DNA of 64,000 nt from Phyllobacterium brassicacearum (GTDB taxonomy: Bacteria; Pseudomonadota; Alphaproteobacteria; Rhizobiales; Rhizobiaceae): positions 1-64,000 of the forward strand of contig NZ_PGGO01000015.1 in assembly GCF_003010955.1 (NCBI RefSeq). Direction: 5' to 3'. The translations under genes and the position numbers were made by a program. Numbering within the stretch: the first letter of the stretch is position 1; every line of letters begins with the position of its first letter. A model generated the notes under the pieces. It was not told the DNA's origin. It did not search any database and saw nothing but the letters and a program-made list of their open reading frames with translations. Positions 1 to 13,116 of this stretch are shown one piece after another.

Positions 1-30
1 CTCACGAAGATCATTGGAATAGGGTCGCGT

Positions 31-63
31 CATGGATGCTGGCCTCCAATCCCAGCATCCATG
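31..63. terminator. Perfect 12-bp hairpin downstream of atpC
   Basis: Positions 31-42 (CATGGATGCTGG) and 52-63 are exact reverse complements separated by 9 nt. The hairpin lies about 80 nt past the atpC stop in the direction of atp transcription. No T tract follows on either strand, so it is a stable 3' end or processing structure rather than a classical intrinsic terminator. I see no gene between position 1 and atpC. Confidence 0.5.
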
Positions 64-143
64 ATGAATCACATATCAACTGATTTGGGAATCCCGGTGC
101 GATTCCGACAAGCAATGATCCGCTCTAGTCCGCAATGGCCAAA

Positions 144-551
144 TCAAGCCGCCTTGATGGCTTCCTCGAGCGTCGTCAGCTGGCCTAGAAGATCCTCGGC
201 CTTGGCGCGATCTTCGCGCGTCGTCGCATCTTCAAAATCTTCCTTGGCGTCCTGGATACGGCGCTGCAACTCATCAGCCCTTATATCGGTGACGTGTACC
301 GCCGATTCAGCGAGCAAAGTGCATCCATCCGGCGTGATATCGACGAAACCGCCAAACACGACATAACTGTCGGGCTTGCCATCCGCCATCTTCACGGTGA
401 CAACGCCCGGCTTGACCGTTGCCATCAACGGCGCATGGTGTGCCATCACAGTCATGTAGCCTTCCGTACCCGGAACCACGACTTCAATAACCTGCTCCGA
501 GAGAAGCAGGCGCTCTGGCGACACGAGTTCGAACTGGAAGGCTTCTGCCAT
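144..551 (-). CDS. atpC: F1 ATP synthase epsilon subunit
   Basis: This 135-residue protein is the epsilon subunit of the F1 rotor stalk on the cytoplasmic side of the membrane; it couples gamma to the c-ring and regulates ATP hydrolysis. The sequence begins MAEAFQFELVSPERLL and contains GTEGYMTVMAHHAPLMATVKPG, typical of the epsilon N-terminal beta-sandwich, followed by a charged helical C-terminus. The ATG at 551 is preferred over a GTG nine bases upstream because it fits the family start. It is last in atpHAGDC, 132 nt after atpD, and that gap holds a repeat and a hairpin. Identification is secure. Confidence 0.97.
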   Translation of the reverse strand: MAEAFQFELVSPERLLLSEQVIEVVVPGTEGYMTVMAHHAPLMATVKPGVVTVKMADGKPDSYVVFGGFVDITPDGCTLLAESAVHVTDIRADELQRRIQDAKEDFEDATTREDRAKAEDLLGQLTTLEEAIKAA

Positions 552-583
552 GATATTCACTCAATCCTCAAGGTCTTGACCCG

Positions 584-632
584 GAGCAACTCCAGGAAAA
601 GTGCGAAGCGGTTTTCCATCCGGAGTTGCATC
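584..632. repeat. Palindromic repeat family 2, copy 1 (atpD-atpC gap)
   Basis: A 49-bp dyad: outer arms GCAACTCC/GGAGTTGC and inner arms GGAAAA/TTTTCC. Related copies are at 41304-41354 and 44221-44271. Here the outer arms carry C and G where the 41304 copy has T and A (GCAATTCC/GGAATTGC), so pairing is kept. Elements like this are abundant in Rhizobiales genomes. This copy sits inside the ATP synthase operon. Confidence 0.85.
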
Positions 633-649
633 AATATGAAGTTGACAAA

Positions 650-667
650 GGCGGGCCGGGACCCGCC
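650..667 (-). terminator. GC hairpin just after atpD
   Basis: GGCGGG (650-655) pairs with CCCGCC (662-667) around a 6-nt loop. Read on the minus strand it starts 17 nt after the atpD stop and is followed by TTTGTC, a weak T-rich tail. It could be a partial terminator or an mRNA stabiliser between atpD and atpC. Inference only. Confidence 0.35.
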
Positions 668-683
668 ATCATCGGTCTCGCGA

Positions 684-2300
<1,617 letters not shown>

Positions 2301-2312
2301 TTACCTTCGCGA

Positions 2313-3191
2313 TTAGAGCGCTTCCGCGCCCGAAATGATTTCGATCAGTTCTTTGGTGATCTGGGCCTGACGCTGGCGGTTGTACGACATTGTCAGCTTG
2401 TTGATCATGTCACCGGCATTGCGGGTTGCGTTGTCCATGGCGGACATGCGCGCACCCTGTTCCGATGCCGCGTTTTCAAGGAGAGCGCGGAAAACCTGGA
2501 CTGAAATATTGCGTGGGATCAGATCACCCAGAATGGATGCCGGATCCGGCTCATATTCGTAAACTGCATCGCCTGCGCTTTCCGGTTCAGCGTCGCTGAT
2601 GGAATTGGCCGGGATAAGCTGCTGTGCGGTCGGGATCTGCGCGATCACAGACTTGAATTCCGAATAGAACAGCGTCGCAACATCAAACGCACCCTCATTG
2701 AAGAGCGCGATGAGCTTGTGGCCAATCTGGTCCGCATTCACAAAGCCAAGCTGCTTGACGTCACGCAGATCGACATGGTCGATGATCTGCTTGCCGAGGT
2801 CACGGCGCAGAATATCTGCGCCTTTCTTGCCGACCGTAATGATCTTTACGGTCTTGCCGTCTGCGATCAACCGGCGGGTGTGTTCGCGAGCCAAACGCGC
2901 AATCTGCGCATTGAAGCCGCCGCAAAGACCGCGCTCGGAAGTGCAGACGACGAGCAGATGCACATCGTCCTTGCCGGTTCCGCTCATCAGAACTGGCGCA
3001 TCATCGCCATCCACGTTGGAAGCGATGTTTGCCAGAACTGCGGCCATCCGCTGCGAGTAGGGCCGCGCAGCTTCCGCAGCTTCCTGCGCACGACGCAGCT
3101 TCGCCGCGGCGACCATCTGCATCGCCTTGGTGATCTTCTGCGTCGCCTTGACCGAGGCGATCCGGTTTCTCAGATCCTTTAACGAAGGCAT
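2313..3191 (-). CDS. atpG: F1 ATP synthase gamma subunit
   Basis: This 292-residue protein is the central rotor shaft of F1. It begins [20 protein letters not shown] and ends with the conserved helix [19 protein letters not shown], the coiled-coil ends that insert into the alpha3beta3 barrel. A central variable segment (around residues 195-215, rich in Glu/Asp/Ser) is typical of alphaproteobacteria. It lies between atpA (22 nt upstream) and atpD in one transcription unit. Length and both termini match the family. Confidence 0.97.
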   Translation of the reverse strand: MPSLKDLRNRIASVKATQKITKAMQMVAAAKLRRAQEAAEAARPYSQRMAAVLANIASNVDGDDAPVLMSGTGKDDVHLLVVCTSERGLCGGFNAQIARLAREHTRRLIADGKTVKIITVGKKGADILRRDLGKQIIDHVDLRDVKQLGFVNADQIGHKLIALFNEGAFDVATLFYSEFKSVIAQIPTAQQLIPANSISDAEPESAGDAVYEYEPDPASILGDLIPRNISVQVFRALLENAASEQGARMSAMDNATRNAGDMINKLTMSYNRQRQAQITKELIEIISGAEAL

Positions 3192-3213
3192 CCGTTCATC
3201 CCGTCAGTGAGTT

Positions 3214-5303
<2,090 letters not shown>

Positions 5304-5549
5304 GAACGACAAGCTCTCTGCGTTGGGGCCAAAAATCAGGAAACCGGAAGGAATTTTCGGTCAAATCTTTGGCATTATTGATTTTTTTAACCGTCTGGAC
5401 ACAACTCGAAAGCCGCCCCCCACGGGATTTGATTGCCGTCTAGCATAGGAAGACAGGACTCGCAACACGCGAATCCGCGAAAACAGGCGGCAGAAACGCC
5501 GCAGCTCGGGATAATTATGACTCCGGGATTCCAGTAATGATGGTATGGC

Positions 5550-5939
5550 CTATGCGATGAAGCCGAATGCAAACAGCAACGGGCCCGCGGCGAGGGCAAT
5601 TTCAACTATGACGGATACCCAATTGTAAAGCGTGTTCCCACGGTCGGACATCATCGAGATCAGACGGCCGAAGACCGTGAAGCCCCAAGAGAGGCCAAGC
5701 GCGATCCACAGGAACGGCTGGGCGAAAATCAACGCGCTGAGACCGAGACCGAGATAAAATCCCGCAAACGTGCCGCGAATTTCGGAAAGGGCTTCCGGTC
5801 GCTCCGGCTTGGTCTGGAGCCGGAGAATCTTCAGGGCGACACGTGGTGCAAAGAACAGAACCAATCCGAAGATGACTGTAATTGCCGCTGACAGCCAAGC
5901 CAGCCATTCGCCCGTCGTCGCCGGCCAATAAAATTCCAT
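5550..5939 (-). CDS. Small four-helix membrane protein, DUF4345-like
   Basis: A 129-residue hydrophobic protein with about four predicted membrane segments (around residues 12-32, 58-75, 78-95 and 105-128). The phrase EIRGTFAGFYLGLGLSALIF before a pair of helices resembles the DUF4345 family; that assignment is by eye and tentative. The ATG at 5939 has a nearby AAGGGACAGGA site, so I prefer it to an upstream in-frame start at 5957. It stands alone between atpH and a repeat element next to priA. Function unknown. Confidence 0.75.
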   Translation of the reverse strand: MEFYWPATTGEWLAWLSAAITVIFGLVLFFAPRVALKILRLQTKPERPEALSEIRGTFAGFYLGLGLSALIFAQPFLWIALGLSWGFTVFGRLISMMSDRGNTLYNWVSVIVEIALAAGPLLFAFGFIA

Positions 5940-5980
5940 TTCCTGTCCCTTCCCCAAAATACCTGTAATAGCGCCGATCC

Positions 5981-6100
5981 AAAATTGGTCATGGGGTGGC
6001 GAAAATGGTGGTTTTCCAGCACCGGCGCGGAGCGTACTTTTGGATACGTGAGCACCGGAGCACAGAAAAACGCCATTTGCAGCCCGCCATGGCCAATTTT
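5981..6100. repeat. Stem-loop repeat family 1, copy A
   Basis: A 120-bp element whose ends pair (AAAATTGGTCATGG with CCATGGCCAATTTT, one mismatch), with a middle stem (AAATGGTGGTTTTC against GAAAAACGCCATTT) and a tip hairpin CGTA/TACG. It is homologous to copies at 11953, 21268, 29653 and 51350. It lies 8 bp from the priA stop codon. Confidence 0.85.
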
Positions 6101-6107
6101 AATGGTT

Positions 6108-8291
6108 TTATAGAAAGCTTTGCGGATCGATATCAACCTGTACGCGGACCGATCCCCGTTCTTTTGGCCCCGCAGCCAGCATGGCGCGGATAAAGCCCTG
6201 GATATCCGCTTTGCGGGTGCCATGGATCAGCAGCCGGAACCGGTGTCGCCCACGGACCAGCGCAAGTGGCGCCTCCGCCGGTCCAAGCACACTGATCTGC
6301 GGCGATACGGGCGCGGCGCGGCGCAAGGCCCGCGCATGGTTCTCCGCTTCGACGCGTGTCGCTGCCGAGATGATCAGCGAACCCAGGCGTCCGAATGGCG
6401 GCAGACCGGAGCGCTCGCGTTCCTCGATCTCGCGCTCGTAGAAAGCCTGCGAGTCGCCTGAGACGATTGCCCGCATCACCGGATGATCCGGCTGGTAGGT
6501 CTGCAACAGCCCGAGGCTCTTCTTGCCGGTGCGCCCTGCCCGCCCGGTGACCTGGCTGAGCAGCTGGAACGTGCGCTCGGCCGCCCGCGGATCGCCATTG
6601 GCGAGGCCGAGATCCGCGTCGACAACGCCGACCAGCGTCATGTTGGGGAAGTTGTGCCCCTTGGCAACGAGCTGCGTGCCGATGATGATATCCGCCTCGC
6701 CGCGCGCGATCGCATCGAGCTCGAGCCGCAACCGCTTGACGCCCATGAGGTCGGAGGACAGCACGATGATGCGCGCATCGGGAAACGTCTTCTCGGCCTC
6801 TTCGGCGATGCGCTCCACGCCGGGTCCGCAGGCAACAAGATGGTCGAGCGTACCGCAGGACGGACAAGCCTCCGGGCGCGCTTCGTGGTGACCGCATTGG
6901 TGACAGACCAGTTGGCCACGAAACCTATGCTCGACAAGCCAGCTCGAACAGTCCGGACACTGGAACCGGTGTCCGCACACCCGGCACAAGGTCAGCGGCG
7001 CATAACCGCGGCGATTGAGGAACAGCAGCGATTGCTCCTGACGATGCAATGTCCGATTGATTGCCTCGACTAGTGCCGGCGACAGGAATCCGCCCGGACG
7101 CGGTGGTGACCGGCGCATGTCGATCGATTTGAGATCGGGCATTGCCGCTTCGGCATAGCGGCCGGTCAACTTGATACGGTTGTAGCGTCCCTGCCCCGCA
7201 TTGACCTGACTCTCGATCGACGGCGTTGCTGAGGCGAGCACCACCGGAAAATTGCCGATATGCCCGCGAACCACGGCCATGTCGCGCGCATTGTAGTAGA
7301 CGCGGTCTTCCTGCTTGTAGGCGGGATCATGCTCTTCATCGACAACGATCAGGCCGAGTTCCTGGAATGGCAAGAACAGTGCTGAACGCGCCCCCGCGAC
7401 AACCCGGATCTGACCTTCCATGACCTGCCGCCACACCCTTTCGCGCATGCGCGGCGCCAAATCGGAATGCCATTCTCCGGGTTTCGAACCGAACCGGTCG
7501 TGAAAGCGATCCAGGAATTGCTGCGTCAGCGCGATTTCAGGCAGCAGGATGAGCACCTGCTTGCCCTTTTCAATCGCTTTGGCAACTGCCTCGAAATAGA
7601 CTTCTGTCTTGCCGGAGCCGGTAACCCCGTCAAGCAGTGACACCGAAAATCCGCCCGCTGAAACCGCATCCACGAGCTGTGCCGCTGCACCCTCCTGTTC
7701 GCCGGACAACGCGGCCTTCGCGTAGTCCACGTCCGGCGCCGCAACAACGGGTCGCGGCGGGATCATCACGTGTTCGAATACACCCTGCGTGACTAGCCCA
7801 TCGACGACCGTAGCCGAGACCCCCGCCGCATGGGCAAGCCCCGTGCGCGTCCAGGCCATGCCGTCCTCGGCCAGTTCCAGCACGCGGGCCCGCGCACCGG
7901 TCATCCGGTCGGGCTCGCGGCCGGCAAATCGCAGGCCCGGTACTGGCGGTTCCGGATCGAAAGCCGCAGGAACGCGCAGCACCATCCGCGCCACCATTCC
8001 GGGCGGCGAGATCGTATAGTCCGCGGCCCAGCGCATGAAGCGAAGCATGTCACCGTCGACAGGCGGACAATCGAACAGTTCGGATATCGGCCGCAGCTTC
8101 TTGGCGTCGATGGAGTCCGTCGAGCCATCCGTGACGATGCCCGCGACCTCACGGGGTCCCAGCGGCACGCGCACGATTGAACCCGCCTTCACCTCCATCC
8201 CATCCGGCACGGCATAGCTATACGGCCGCTCGGCCGGCATCGGCACAAGCACCGGAACTATTTTTTGCGGGATGAACGAATCCTGGCTCAT
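6108..8291 (-). CDS. priA: Primosomal protein N' (replication restart helicase)
   Basis: This 727-residue 3'-5' DNA helicase reloads the replisome at stalled forks. The helicase core has Walker A GVTGSGKTEVY, Walker B VDEEH and the conserved SATPS motif. Two zinc-binding knuckles rich in CxxC (CRVCGHRFQCPDC, then CHQCG and CPSCG) are present, as is the N-terminal DNA-binding domain (VPVLVPMPAERPYSYAVP). The ATG at 8291 is preferred over an upstream start that would add 24 non-family residues. It is divergent from fsa, with a repeat element beyond its 3' end. Confidence 0.97.
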   Translation of the reverse strand: MSQDSFIPQKIVPVLVPMPAERPYSYAVPDGMEVKAGSIVRVPLGPREVAGIVTDGSTDSIDAKKLRPISELFDCPPVDGDMLRFMRWAADYTISPPGMVARMVLRVPAAFDPEPPVPGLRFAGREPDRMTGARARVLELAEDGMAWTRTGLAHAAGVSATVVDGLVTQGVFEHVMIPPRPVVAAPDVDYAKAALSGEQEGAAAQLVDAVSAGGFSVSLLDGVTGSGKTEVYFEAVAKAIEKGKQVLILLPEIALTQQFLDRFHDRFGSKPGEWHSDLAPRMRERVWRQVMEGQIRVVAGARSALFLPFQELGLIVVDEEHDPAYKQEDRVYYNARDMAVVRGHIGNFPVVLASATPSIESQVNAGQGRYNRIKLTGRYAEAAMPDLKSIDMRRSPPRPGGFLSPALVEAINRTLHRQEQSLLFLNRRGYAPLTLCRVCGHRFQCPDCSSWLVEHRFRGQLVCHQCGHHEARPEACPSCGTLDHLVACGPGVERIAEEAEKTFPDARIIVLSSDLMGVKRLRLELDAIARGEADIIIGTQLVAKGHNFPNMTLVGVVDADLGLANGDPRAAERTFQLLSQVTGRAGRTGKKSLGLLQTYQPDHPVMRAIVSGDSQAFYEREIEERERSGLPPFGRLGSLIISAATRVEAENHARALRRAAPVSPQISVLGPAEAPLALVRGRHRFRLLIHGTRKADIQGFIRAMLAAGPKERGSVRVQVDIDPQSFL

Positions 8292-8381
8292 ATGGGCGTG
8301 ACCTTGCCGCGGCTTTGAGCTAAAGAAAAGCCAATTTCCGGGAAGAAATATCCCATCTATCATTTAGGAAGGACTGCACCG

Positions 8382-9035
8382 ATGAAATTCTTTGTCGATA
8401 CTGCCGACGTAAAGGAGATCCGCGAGCTCAACGATCTCGGATTGCTCGACGGCGTAACCACCAATCCATCGCTGATCCTTAAGTCTGGCGGCAGCATCAT
8501 CGAAGTTACCAAGGAAATCTGCTCGATCGTCAAGGGACCGGTTTCTGCCGAAGTCACCGCGACCGAATACGAAAAGATGATGAAGGAAGCAGCAGTCCTT
8601 GCCAGGATCGCGGACAATATCTGCATCAAGGTGCCGTTGACCCTCGATGGCCTCAAGGCTTGCAAGGCGCTCCGTTCCGACGGCCACCTCGTCAATGTAA
8701 CGCTCTGCTTCTCCGCAAATCAGGCACTTCTCGCCGCCAAGGCCGGGGCAACCTTCATCTCGCCCTTCATCGGCCGTATCGACGATATCGGTATCGATGG
8801 CATGGAACTGATTTCTGAGATCCGTACCATCTATGACAATTACGATTTCCAGACGGAAATCCTCGCTGCCTCGATTCGCACGGTCAATCACGTCAAGCAG
8901 GCCGCGCTGATCGGCGCTGATGTCATCACTGCACCGCCAGCGACACTGCGGGCGCTCGTGAAGCATCCACTGACCGACAAGGGCCTTGAAGCCTTCCTTG
9001 CCGACTGGGCCAAGACCGGCCAGTCGATTGCTTGA
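8382..9035 (+). CDS. fsa: Transaldolase-like fructose-6-phosphate aldolase
   Basis: A 217-residue TIM-barrel enzyme of the small transaldolase/FSA subfamily. It begins [31 protein letters not shown], the subfamily signature, and carries the Schiff-base lysine in ICIKVPLT at about residue 83. A strong GGAAGGA site precedes the ATG. By length it belongs with FSA/TalC rather than the ~320-residue classical transaldolases; whether it acts as transaldolase (as annotated in many Rhizobiales) or aldolase cannot be told from sequence alone. It converges with ssuB across a repeat. Confidence 0.92.
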   Translation: MKFFVDTADVKEIRELNDLGLLDGVTTNPSLILKSGGSIIEVTKEICSIVKGPVSAEVTATEYEKMMKEAAVLARIADNICIKVPLTLDGLKACKALRSDGHLVNVTLCFSANQALLAAKAGATFISPFIGRIDDIGIDGMELISEIRTIYDNYDFQTEILAASIRTVNHVKQAALIGADVITAPPATLRALVKHPLTDKGLEAFLADWAKTGQSIA

Positions 9036-9050
9036 TCAGGTTGATGCCGA

Positions 9051-9160
9051 TTATCTCTCCCCTTGTGGGAGAGAAAGCGATTTCAGCTAAAAATCGCAAG
9101 AGAGGGGATTTGCCTCATTTACCCCCTCTCTTGGATTTCTTCCCCACAAGGGGGAGATAA
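9051..9160. repeat. 110-bp element folding as a three-way junction
   Basis: The ends pair (TTATCTCTCCCCTTGTGGG at 9051 with the reverse complement ending at 9160, nearly perfect over 25 bp). Inside are two more hairpins: GCGATTT/AAATCGC (9077-9097) and an AGAGAGGGG/CCCCCTCTCT stem (about 9099-9132). It fills the gap between the convergent fsa and ssuB genes and may end transcription from both sides. Only one copy occurs in this window. Confidence 0.75.
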
Positions 9161-9165
9161 ATACC

Positions 9166-9963
9166 TCACCGATTATAAAGTCGATCCAAGATCTGGCGCT
9201 CAAAGAACGCCAGTTCGGGCGACGCATGGCGGCGCGGCCGCTCGACCGGGATATCGAGATCAAGCGCGATCCTGCCGCTGTCGATGACGACGACACGGTC
9301 GGCGAGCGCCACTGCTTCGGTCACATCATGAGTAACCAGCACCGCAGTGAACTTCTTGGCAAGCCATATCCGCTCCAAGAGCTGCTGCATCTCGATCCGC
9401 GTCAGCGCATCGAGGGCGCCGAGCGGCTCGTCCAGCGCCAAAATGGACGGATGACCAACGAGAGCGCGAGCCAGCGCCACCCGTTGCCGCTGCCCGCCCG
9501 AAAGAACCGACGGCCACTCGCCCCCGCGATCGTCCAGGCCAACTTCCGCCAGGATCTCGAGACCTTTCTTCCGCGCAACATCGCCTTTCTCAATACCGGT
9601 CAGGCCCACTTCGACATTGCGCGCAACACGCGCCCACGGCAGAAGCCGCGGCTCCTGAAACATGATGCGCGTACGTTTGTGATCATGCGTGCCCGATCCA
9701 TGCACCAGTTCGCCGGATGTCGGCTTGTCGAGTCCTGCGAGTAGCCGCAGCAGCGTACTCTTGCCGCAGCCGCTCTTGCCGATGACCGCAACGAACTGCC
9801 CCTCGTGAACATCGAGGTTGATGCCTTGCAGCACGGCCTTGCCGCCAAACTGTTTCGCCACATTGCGAAAGGAAAAGGCGAGCTCGCCTTTGGGTCTCGA
9901 CGTATATGTCAGGGCAATCGGAACGGTGAATGACTGGCGTGCTGTGATGGTCGCGGCGGTCAT
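9166..9963 (-). CDS. ssuB: Sulfonate ABC transporter ATP-binding protein
   Basis: A 265-residue ABC ATPase that powers import of aliphatic sulfonates. It has Walker [12 protein letters not shown], signature [15 protein letters not shown], Walker B ILALDEP and the H-loop VTHDVTEA. It is the last gene of ssuA-ssuD-ssuC-ssuB and starts 9 nt after ssuC, with GAGGAAAG as ribosome-binding site. The monooxygenase ssuD in the same operon supports sulfonates rather than taurine or nitrate as substrate. Confidence 0.93.
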   Translation of the reverse strand: MTAATITARQSFTVPIALTYTSRPKGELAFSFRNVAKQFGGKAVLQGINLDVHEGQFVAVIGKSGCGKSTLLRLLAGLDKPTSGELVHGSGTHDHKRTRIMFQEPRLLPWARVARNVEVGLTGIEKGDVARKKGLEILAEVGLDDRGGEWPSVLSGGQRQRVALARALVGHPSILALDEPLGALDALTRIEMQQLLERIWLAKKFTAVLVTHDVTEAVALADRVVVIDSGRIALDLDIPVERPRRHASPELAFFERQILDRLYNR

Positions 9964-9972
9964 GTTCTTTCC

Positions 9973-10752
9973 TCAAACGGTCTGGAAGGCAGGGTGCCAT
10001 TGCAGGGAAATCCGCTCGAGAAAGCGCGCGAGTGAATCGGCCAGCTTTCCAAGCAGCGCATAGATCAGTATCGACAGGACAACCACGTCGATCAGCAGGA
10101 ATTCACGCGCCTGCATCGCCATATAGCCAAGCCCCGACGATGCAGAGATGGTTTCGGCAACGATCAGCGTCAGCCACATGATGCCAAGCGCGTAGCGCAA
10201 GCCAACGAAGATCGAAGGCAATGCCCCCGGCAGGATCACGCGCAGGAATAACTCTGTCCGCGACATGCCATAGATGCGGCCCATCTCGACCAGCTGCGGG
10301 TCGACGCCTTGGATGCCGAGCAAGGTGTTCACATAAATGGGGAAGAACACACCCAGCGCGACGAGAAACAACTTTGCCTGTTCGTCGATGCCGAACCACA
10401 GGATCACCAGCGGTATGAGCGCCAGATGGGGAATGTTGCGGATCATCTGCAGCGTCGTATCGGTCAATTCGCGGCTCAGCGCTGAAAGCCCATTGGCAAG
10501 CCCGAGCGAGAAGCCGATGGCGCCACCGATGACGAAGCCGCTGAGCGCCCTTAGCGTCGAGATCCGGATATTTTCGATCAGCTCACCCGACCAGAGAAGC
10601 TTCCAGAAGGCTTCGCCAACGGCCGACGGAGCGGGAAGAACATTGGCGGGAATGAGACCCGCTCTTGATGCGCCTTCCCACCCGGCGAGTAGAACTGCCG
10701 GCAACAGCCAGCCAAGCGCACTACGACCGAACTGATGAAGCGCGCGGCTCAT
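9973..10752 (-). CDS. ssuC: Sulfonate ABC transporter permease
   Basis: A 259-residue inner-membrane permease with about six helices and the EAA-type loop [34 protein letters not shown] that docks the ATPase. It belongs to the binding-protein-dependent transport permease family (SsuC/TauC/NrtB). The ATG overlaps the ssuD stop by four bases (ATGA), so the two are translationally coupled. Substrate is inferred from ssuD and ssuA beside it. Confidence 0.93.
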   Translation of the reverse strand: MSRALHQFGRSALGWLLPAVLLAGWEGASRAGLIPANVLPAPSAVGEAFWKLLWSGELIENIRISTLRALSGFVIGGAIGFSLGLANGLSALSRELTDTTLQMIRNIPHLALIPLVILWFGIDEQAKLFLVALGVFFPIYVNTLLGIQGVDPQLVEMGRIYGMSRTELFLRVILPGALPSIFVGLRYALGIMWLTLIVAETISASSGLGYMAMQAREFLLIDVVVLSILIYALLGKLADSLARFLERISLQWHPAFQTV

Positions 10753-11912
10753 GAGGCAGCCTGCAGGCGCTTGTTGCCATAGAAGCCGACACCGAACTCA
10801 TTCTCGATCGAACGGCGCGGCGTGCGGCGTTGTCCATCCAGTCCAAGCACCGGGAACAGCAACTCGGCCACACGATAAGCCTCTTCCAGATGCGGATAAC
10901 CCGACCCGATAATGGTATCGATACCAATGGCCTGATACTCACGAATACGCGCGGCGATGCTCTGCGGCGAACCGACCAGGGCCGTCCCCGCTCCGCCGCG
11001 TACCAGACCAACTCCTGCCCACAGATTGGGCGCGACCACCAGTTTGTCACGGCGCCCGCCATGCAGCTCTGCCATGCGTCGCTGTCCGACGGAGTCCATC
11101 TCCTTGAGAAACCGCGACTGGGCGATTTCGATCTGCTCGTCGGTGATCTTGCTGATCAGCCGGTCCGCCGCCGCCCAGGCCTCGTCTTCCGTTTCGCGAA
11201 CGATGAAATGCAGCCGGATGCCGAACCGCAATTGGCGACCCCGAGCCGCCGCCTTCCTGCGGGCACGCTCGATTTTCTCTGCAACCTGTGCCACCGGCTC
11301 GCCCCAGGTCAGATAGAGCTCAACCTGCTCGGCAGCCAGCTCCTGCCCGGCATCAGATGAACCGCCAAAGTAGAGCGGAGGCTTGTCCTGCGCCGGCAGC
11401 AGATCGAGTCGACCACCCTCAACACGATAATGTTTTCCTTCGAAATTCACCGTTTCACCGGAAACCAGCTGGCGCCAGATGGTCAGGAACTCGGCCGCCT
11501 GCTCGTAACGTTCGTCATGTGGCAGAAACACGCCGTCGCCCGCCAGCTCAACCGGATTGCCGCCGACCACCACATTGAGCAGGAGGCGGCCGTTGCTCAG
11601 ACGGTCGAGCGCCGCCGTCTGCCTTGCGGCAAAGACCGGGGATGTCACGCCGGGGCGCAAGGCAACTAGAAACTTCAATCGCTCCGTATGCGCGGCAAGA
11701 CCAGCGGCAGTGATCCAGGAATCCTCGCAGGATTGTCCGGTAGGCAACAGCACCCCGGGAAAGCCGAGCCTGTCCACCGCTTGCGCGATCTCGCGGAAAT
11801 AAGCGAACTCCTGCGGGCGTTGTTGACGTTCGGAACCGAGGTAGGACCCATCTCCATGGGTGGGAATGAACCAGAAGAAATCAAGCGGCGCGTTGTTTGC
11901 AGGCTGTGTCAT
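10749..11912 (-). CDS. ssuD: FMNH2-dependent alkanesulfonate monooxygenase
   Basis: A 387-residue cytoplasmic TIM-barrel enzyme of the bacterial luciferase family that splits alkanesulfonates into aldehyde and sulfite, using reduced flavin from a partner reductase (SsuE). It aligns along its length with Ssu[60 protein letters not shown] and [19 protein letters not shown]. No ssuE-like reductase is seen nearby, so flavin must come from elsewhere. The start at 11912 has an AGGA site. A 170-nt gap containing repeat copy B separates it from ssuA. Confidence 0.97.
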   Translation of the reverse strand: MTQPANNAPLDFFWFIPTHGDGSYLGSERQQRPQEFAYFREIAQAVDRLGFPGVLLPTGQSCEDSWITAAGLAAHTERLKFLVALRPGVTSPVFAARQTAALDRLSNGRLLLNVVVGGNPVELAGDGVFLPHDERYEQAAEFLTIWRQLVSGETVNFEGKHYRVEGGRLDLLPAQDKPPLYFGGSSDAGQELAAEQVELYLTWGEPVAQVAEKIERARRKAAARGRQLRFGIRLHFIVRETEDEAWAAADRLISKITDEQIEIAQSRFLKEMDSVGQRRMAELHGGRRDKLVVAPNLWAGVGLVRGGAGTALVGSPQSIAARIREYQAIGIDTIIGSGYPHLEEAYRVAELLFPVLGLDGQRRTPRRSIENEFGVGFYGNKRLQAAS

Positions 11913-11952
11913 ACGAAAATCCAATCCTGATTTTGTAGGCCAAGGCTTGTGG

Positions 11953-12075
11953 AGATTCAGGTCATGATGCGTCGAAAATGGTGGTTTTCGAGAACCGGAG
12001 CGCGACGTACATTTTGGTACGTGAGCATCGGATCGCAGGAAAACGCCATTTGAGGGCTAGCATGGCGTGAATATC
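11953..12075. repeat. Stem-loop repeat family 1, copy B (inside the ssu operon)
   Basis: About 123 bp. Outer ends GATTCAGGTCATG and CATGGCGTGAATATC pair imperfectly; the middle stem AAATGGTGGTTTTC/GAAAACGCCATTT and the tip hairpin CGTAC/GTACG are intact. It lies between ssuA and ssuD in the direction of transcription, so an ssu transcript would carry the structure. Confidence 0.85.
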
Positions 12076-12083
12076 GACAGCCT

Positions 12084-13040
12084 CTAGTTGCTTGGGGCCG
12101 ACCATACGGCATCGGCAATCTTGATGGCGTTGGGGATGAGTTTCAGCCGGTAGAAACGGTCCGCTGTCTCCTGCTGGTGCGCGACGATTTCCGGAGTGAC
12201 CGGTCCAACGCTGAATACCGAGCGATCGGCGGCAAGGGTCTGCGCATCCAGGGGAACGCCCGTTACCTCGTGCAGGGCTTCCGCAACCTTGTCCTTGTTG
12301 GCATTTGCCCAGATGGCCGCGTCCTTCAGCGAATCGATGGTTGAAGTCACGATTTCCGGATGGTTGGCCGCAAAGTCGCGATTGGCGATGAGATAGGTGC
12401 TGACGTCGAGAACATCGCTGCTGCGTGTCAGAATGCGCGGCTTGTAGCGAGTCTCCGCGATCGCAAAGAACGGGTCCCATACGGCCCAGGCGTCTATCTT
12501 GTCGCTGGCAAATGCCGCGGCCGCATCGGCAGGGCTGAGATAGACCGTGGTGATTTCATCGAACCCGATCTTTGCTTTTTCCAATGCGGCTATCACCAGG
12601 TTGTGGGCGCTTGTCCCCTTGCCGACGCCGATCTTCTTGCCTTTGAGGTCAGCGAGGCTCTGGATCGATGAGTCCGGCTTGACGAAGATCGCCTCGCCCT
12701 TGCCGTTTGGTGCCAGCGCCGCGGCATAGACGATGGCCGATCCCGCTGACTGGCCAAAAATGGGCGGTGCATCGCCCACCCAGCCGACGTCGATGCTGCC
12801 GACATTCAGGGCTTCGACGAGCGGTGGACCGGCGGTGAACTCGACCCATTTCACCGCAATATTCTTGGGTTCCAGCGCTTTCTCGATCACGCCTTGTTGG
12901 CGGGCGACAACGGGTAATCCAGTCTTCTGGTAGCCGATCCTCAATTCCTTGAGCGGCTCGGCGGCATAGGCGATGGTCGATGCAAAGGCTGCGGCTGCAA
13001 ACAGAGCCGCGCCAAATGTTCTGCGTGTCAATCTGGACAT
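12084..13040 (-). CDS. ssuA: Sulfonate ABC transporter substrate-binding protein
   Basis: A 318-residue periplasmic binding protein. The start at 13040 gives a signal peptide (MSRLTRRTFGAALFAAAAFA, cleavage near IAYAAEP), and the RRTF element hints at Tat export. The mature part, beginning LRIGYQKTGLPVVARQQG, and the later VGWVGDAPPIFGQSAG, LKGKKIGVGKGTSAHNL and AWAVWDPFFA match the SsuA family. It is the first gene of the operon, followed by a repeat and then ssuDCB. Splitting of ssuA from ssuD by a repeat could set the binding protein in excess over the rest. Confidence 0.92.
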   Translation of the reverse strand: MSRLTRRTFGAALFAAAAFASTIAYAAEPLKELRIGYQKTGLPVVARQQGVIEKALEPKNIAVKWVEFTAGPPLVEALNVGSIDVGWVGDAPPIFGQSAGSAIVYAAALAPNGKGEAIFVKPDSSIQSLADLKGKKIGVGKGTSAHNLVIAALEKAKIGFDEITTVYLSPADAAAAFASDKIDAWAVWDPFFAIAETRYKPRILTRSSDVLDVSTYLIANRDFAANHPEIVTSTIDSLKDAAIWANANKDKVAEALHEVTGVPLDAQTLAADRSVFSVGPVTPEIVAHQQETADRFYRLKLIPNAIKIADAVWSAPSN

Positions 13041-13116
13041 GGTCCCTCTCGATGGCACGGGCTTTGTTGATCCGCAATCTTCCCGCCCGGTCAGGAATGG
13101 AACCAATGCTAGTTAA

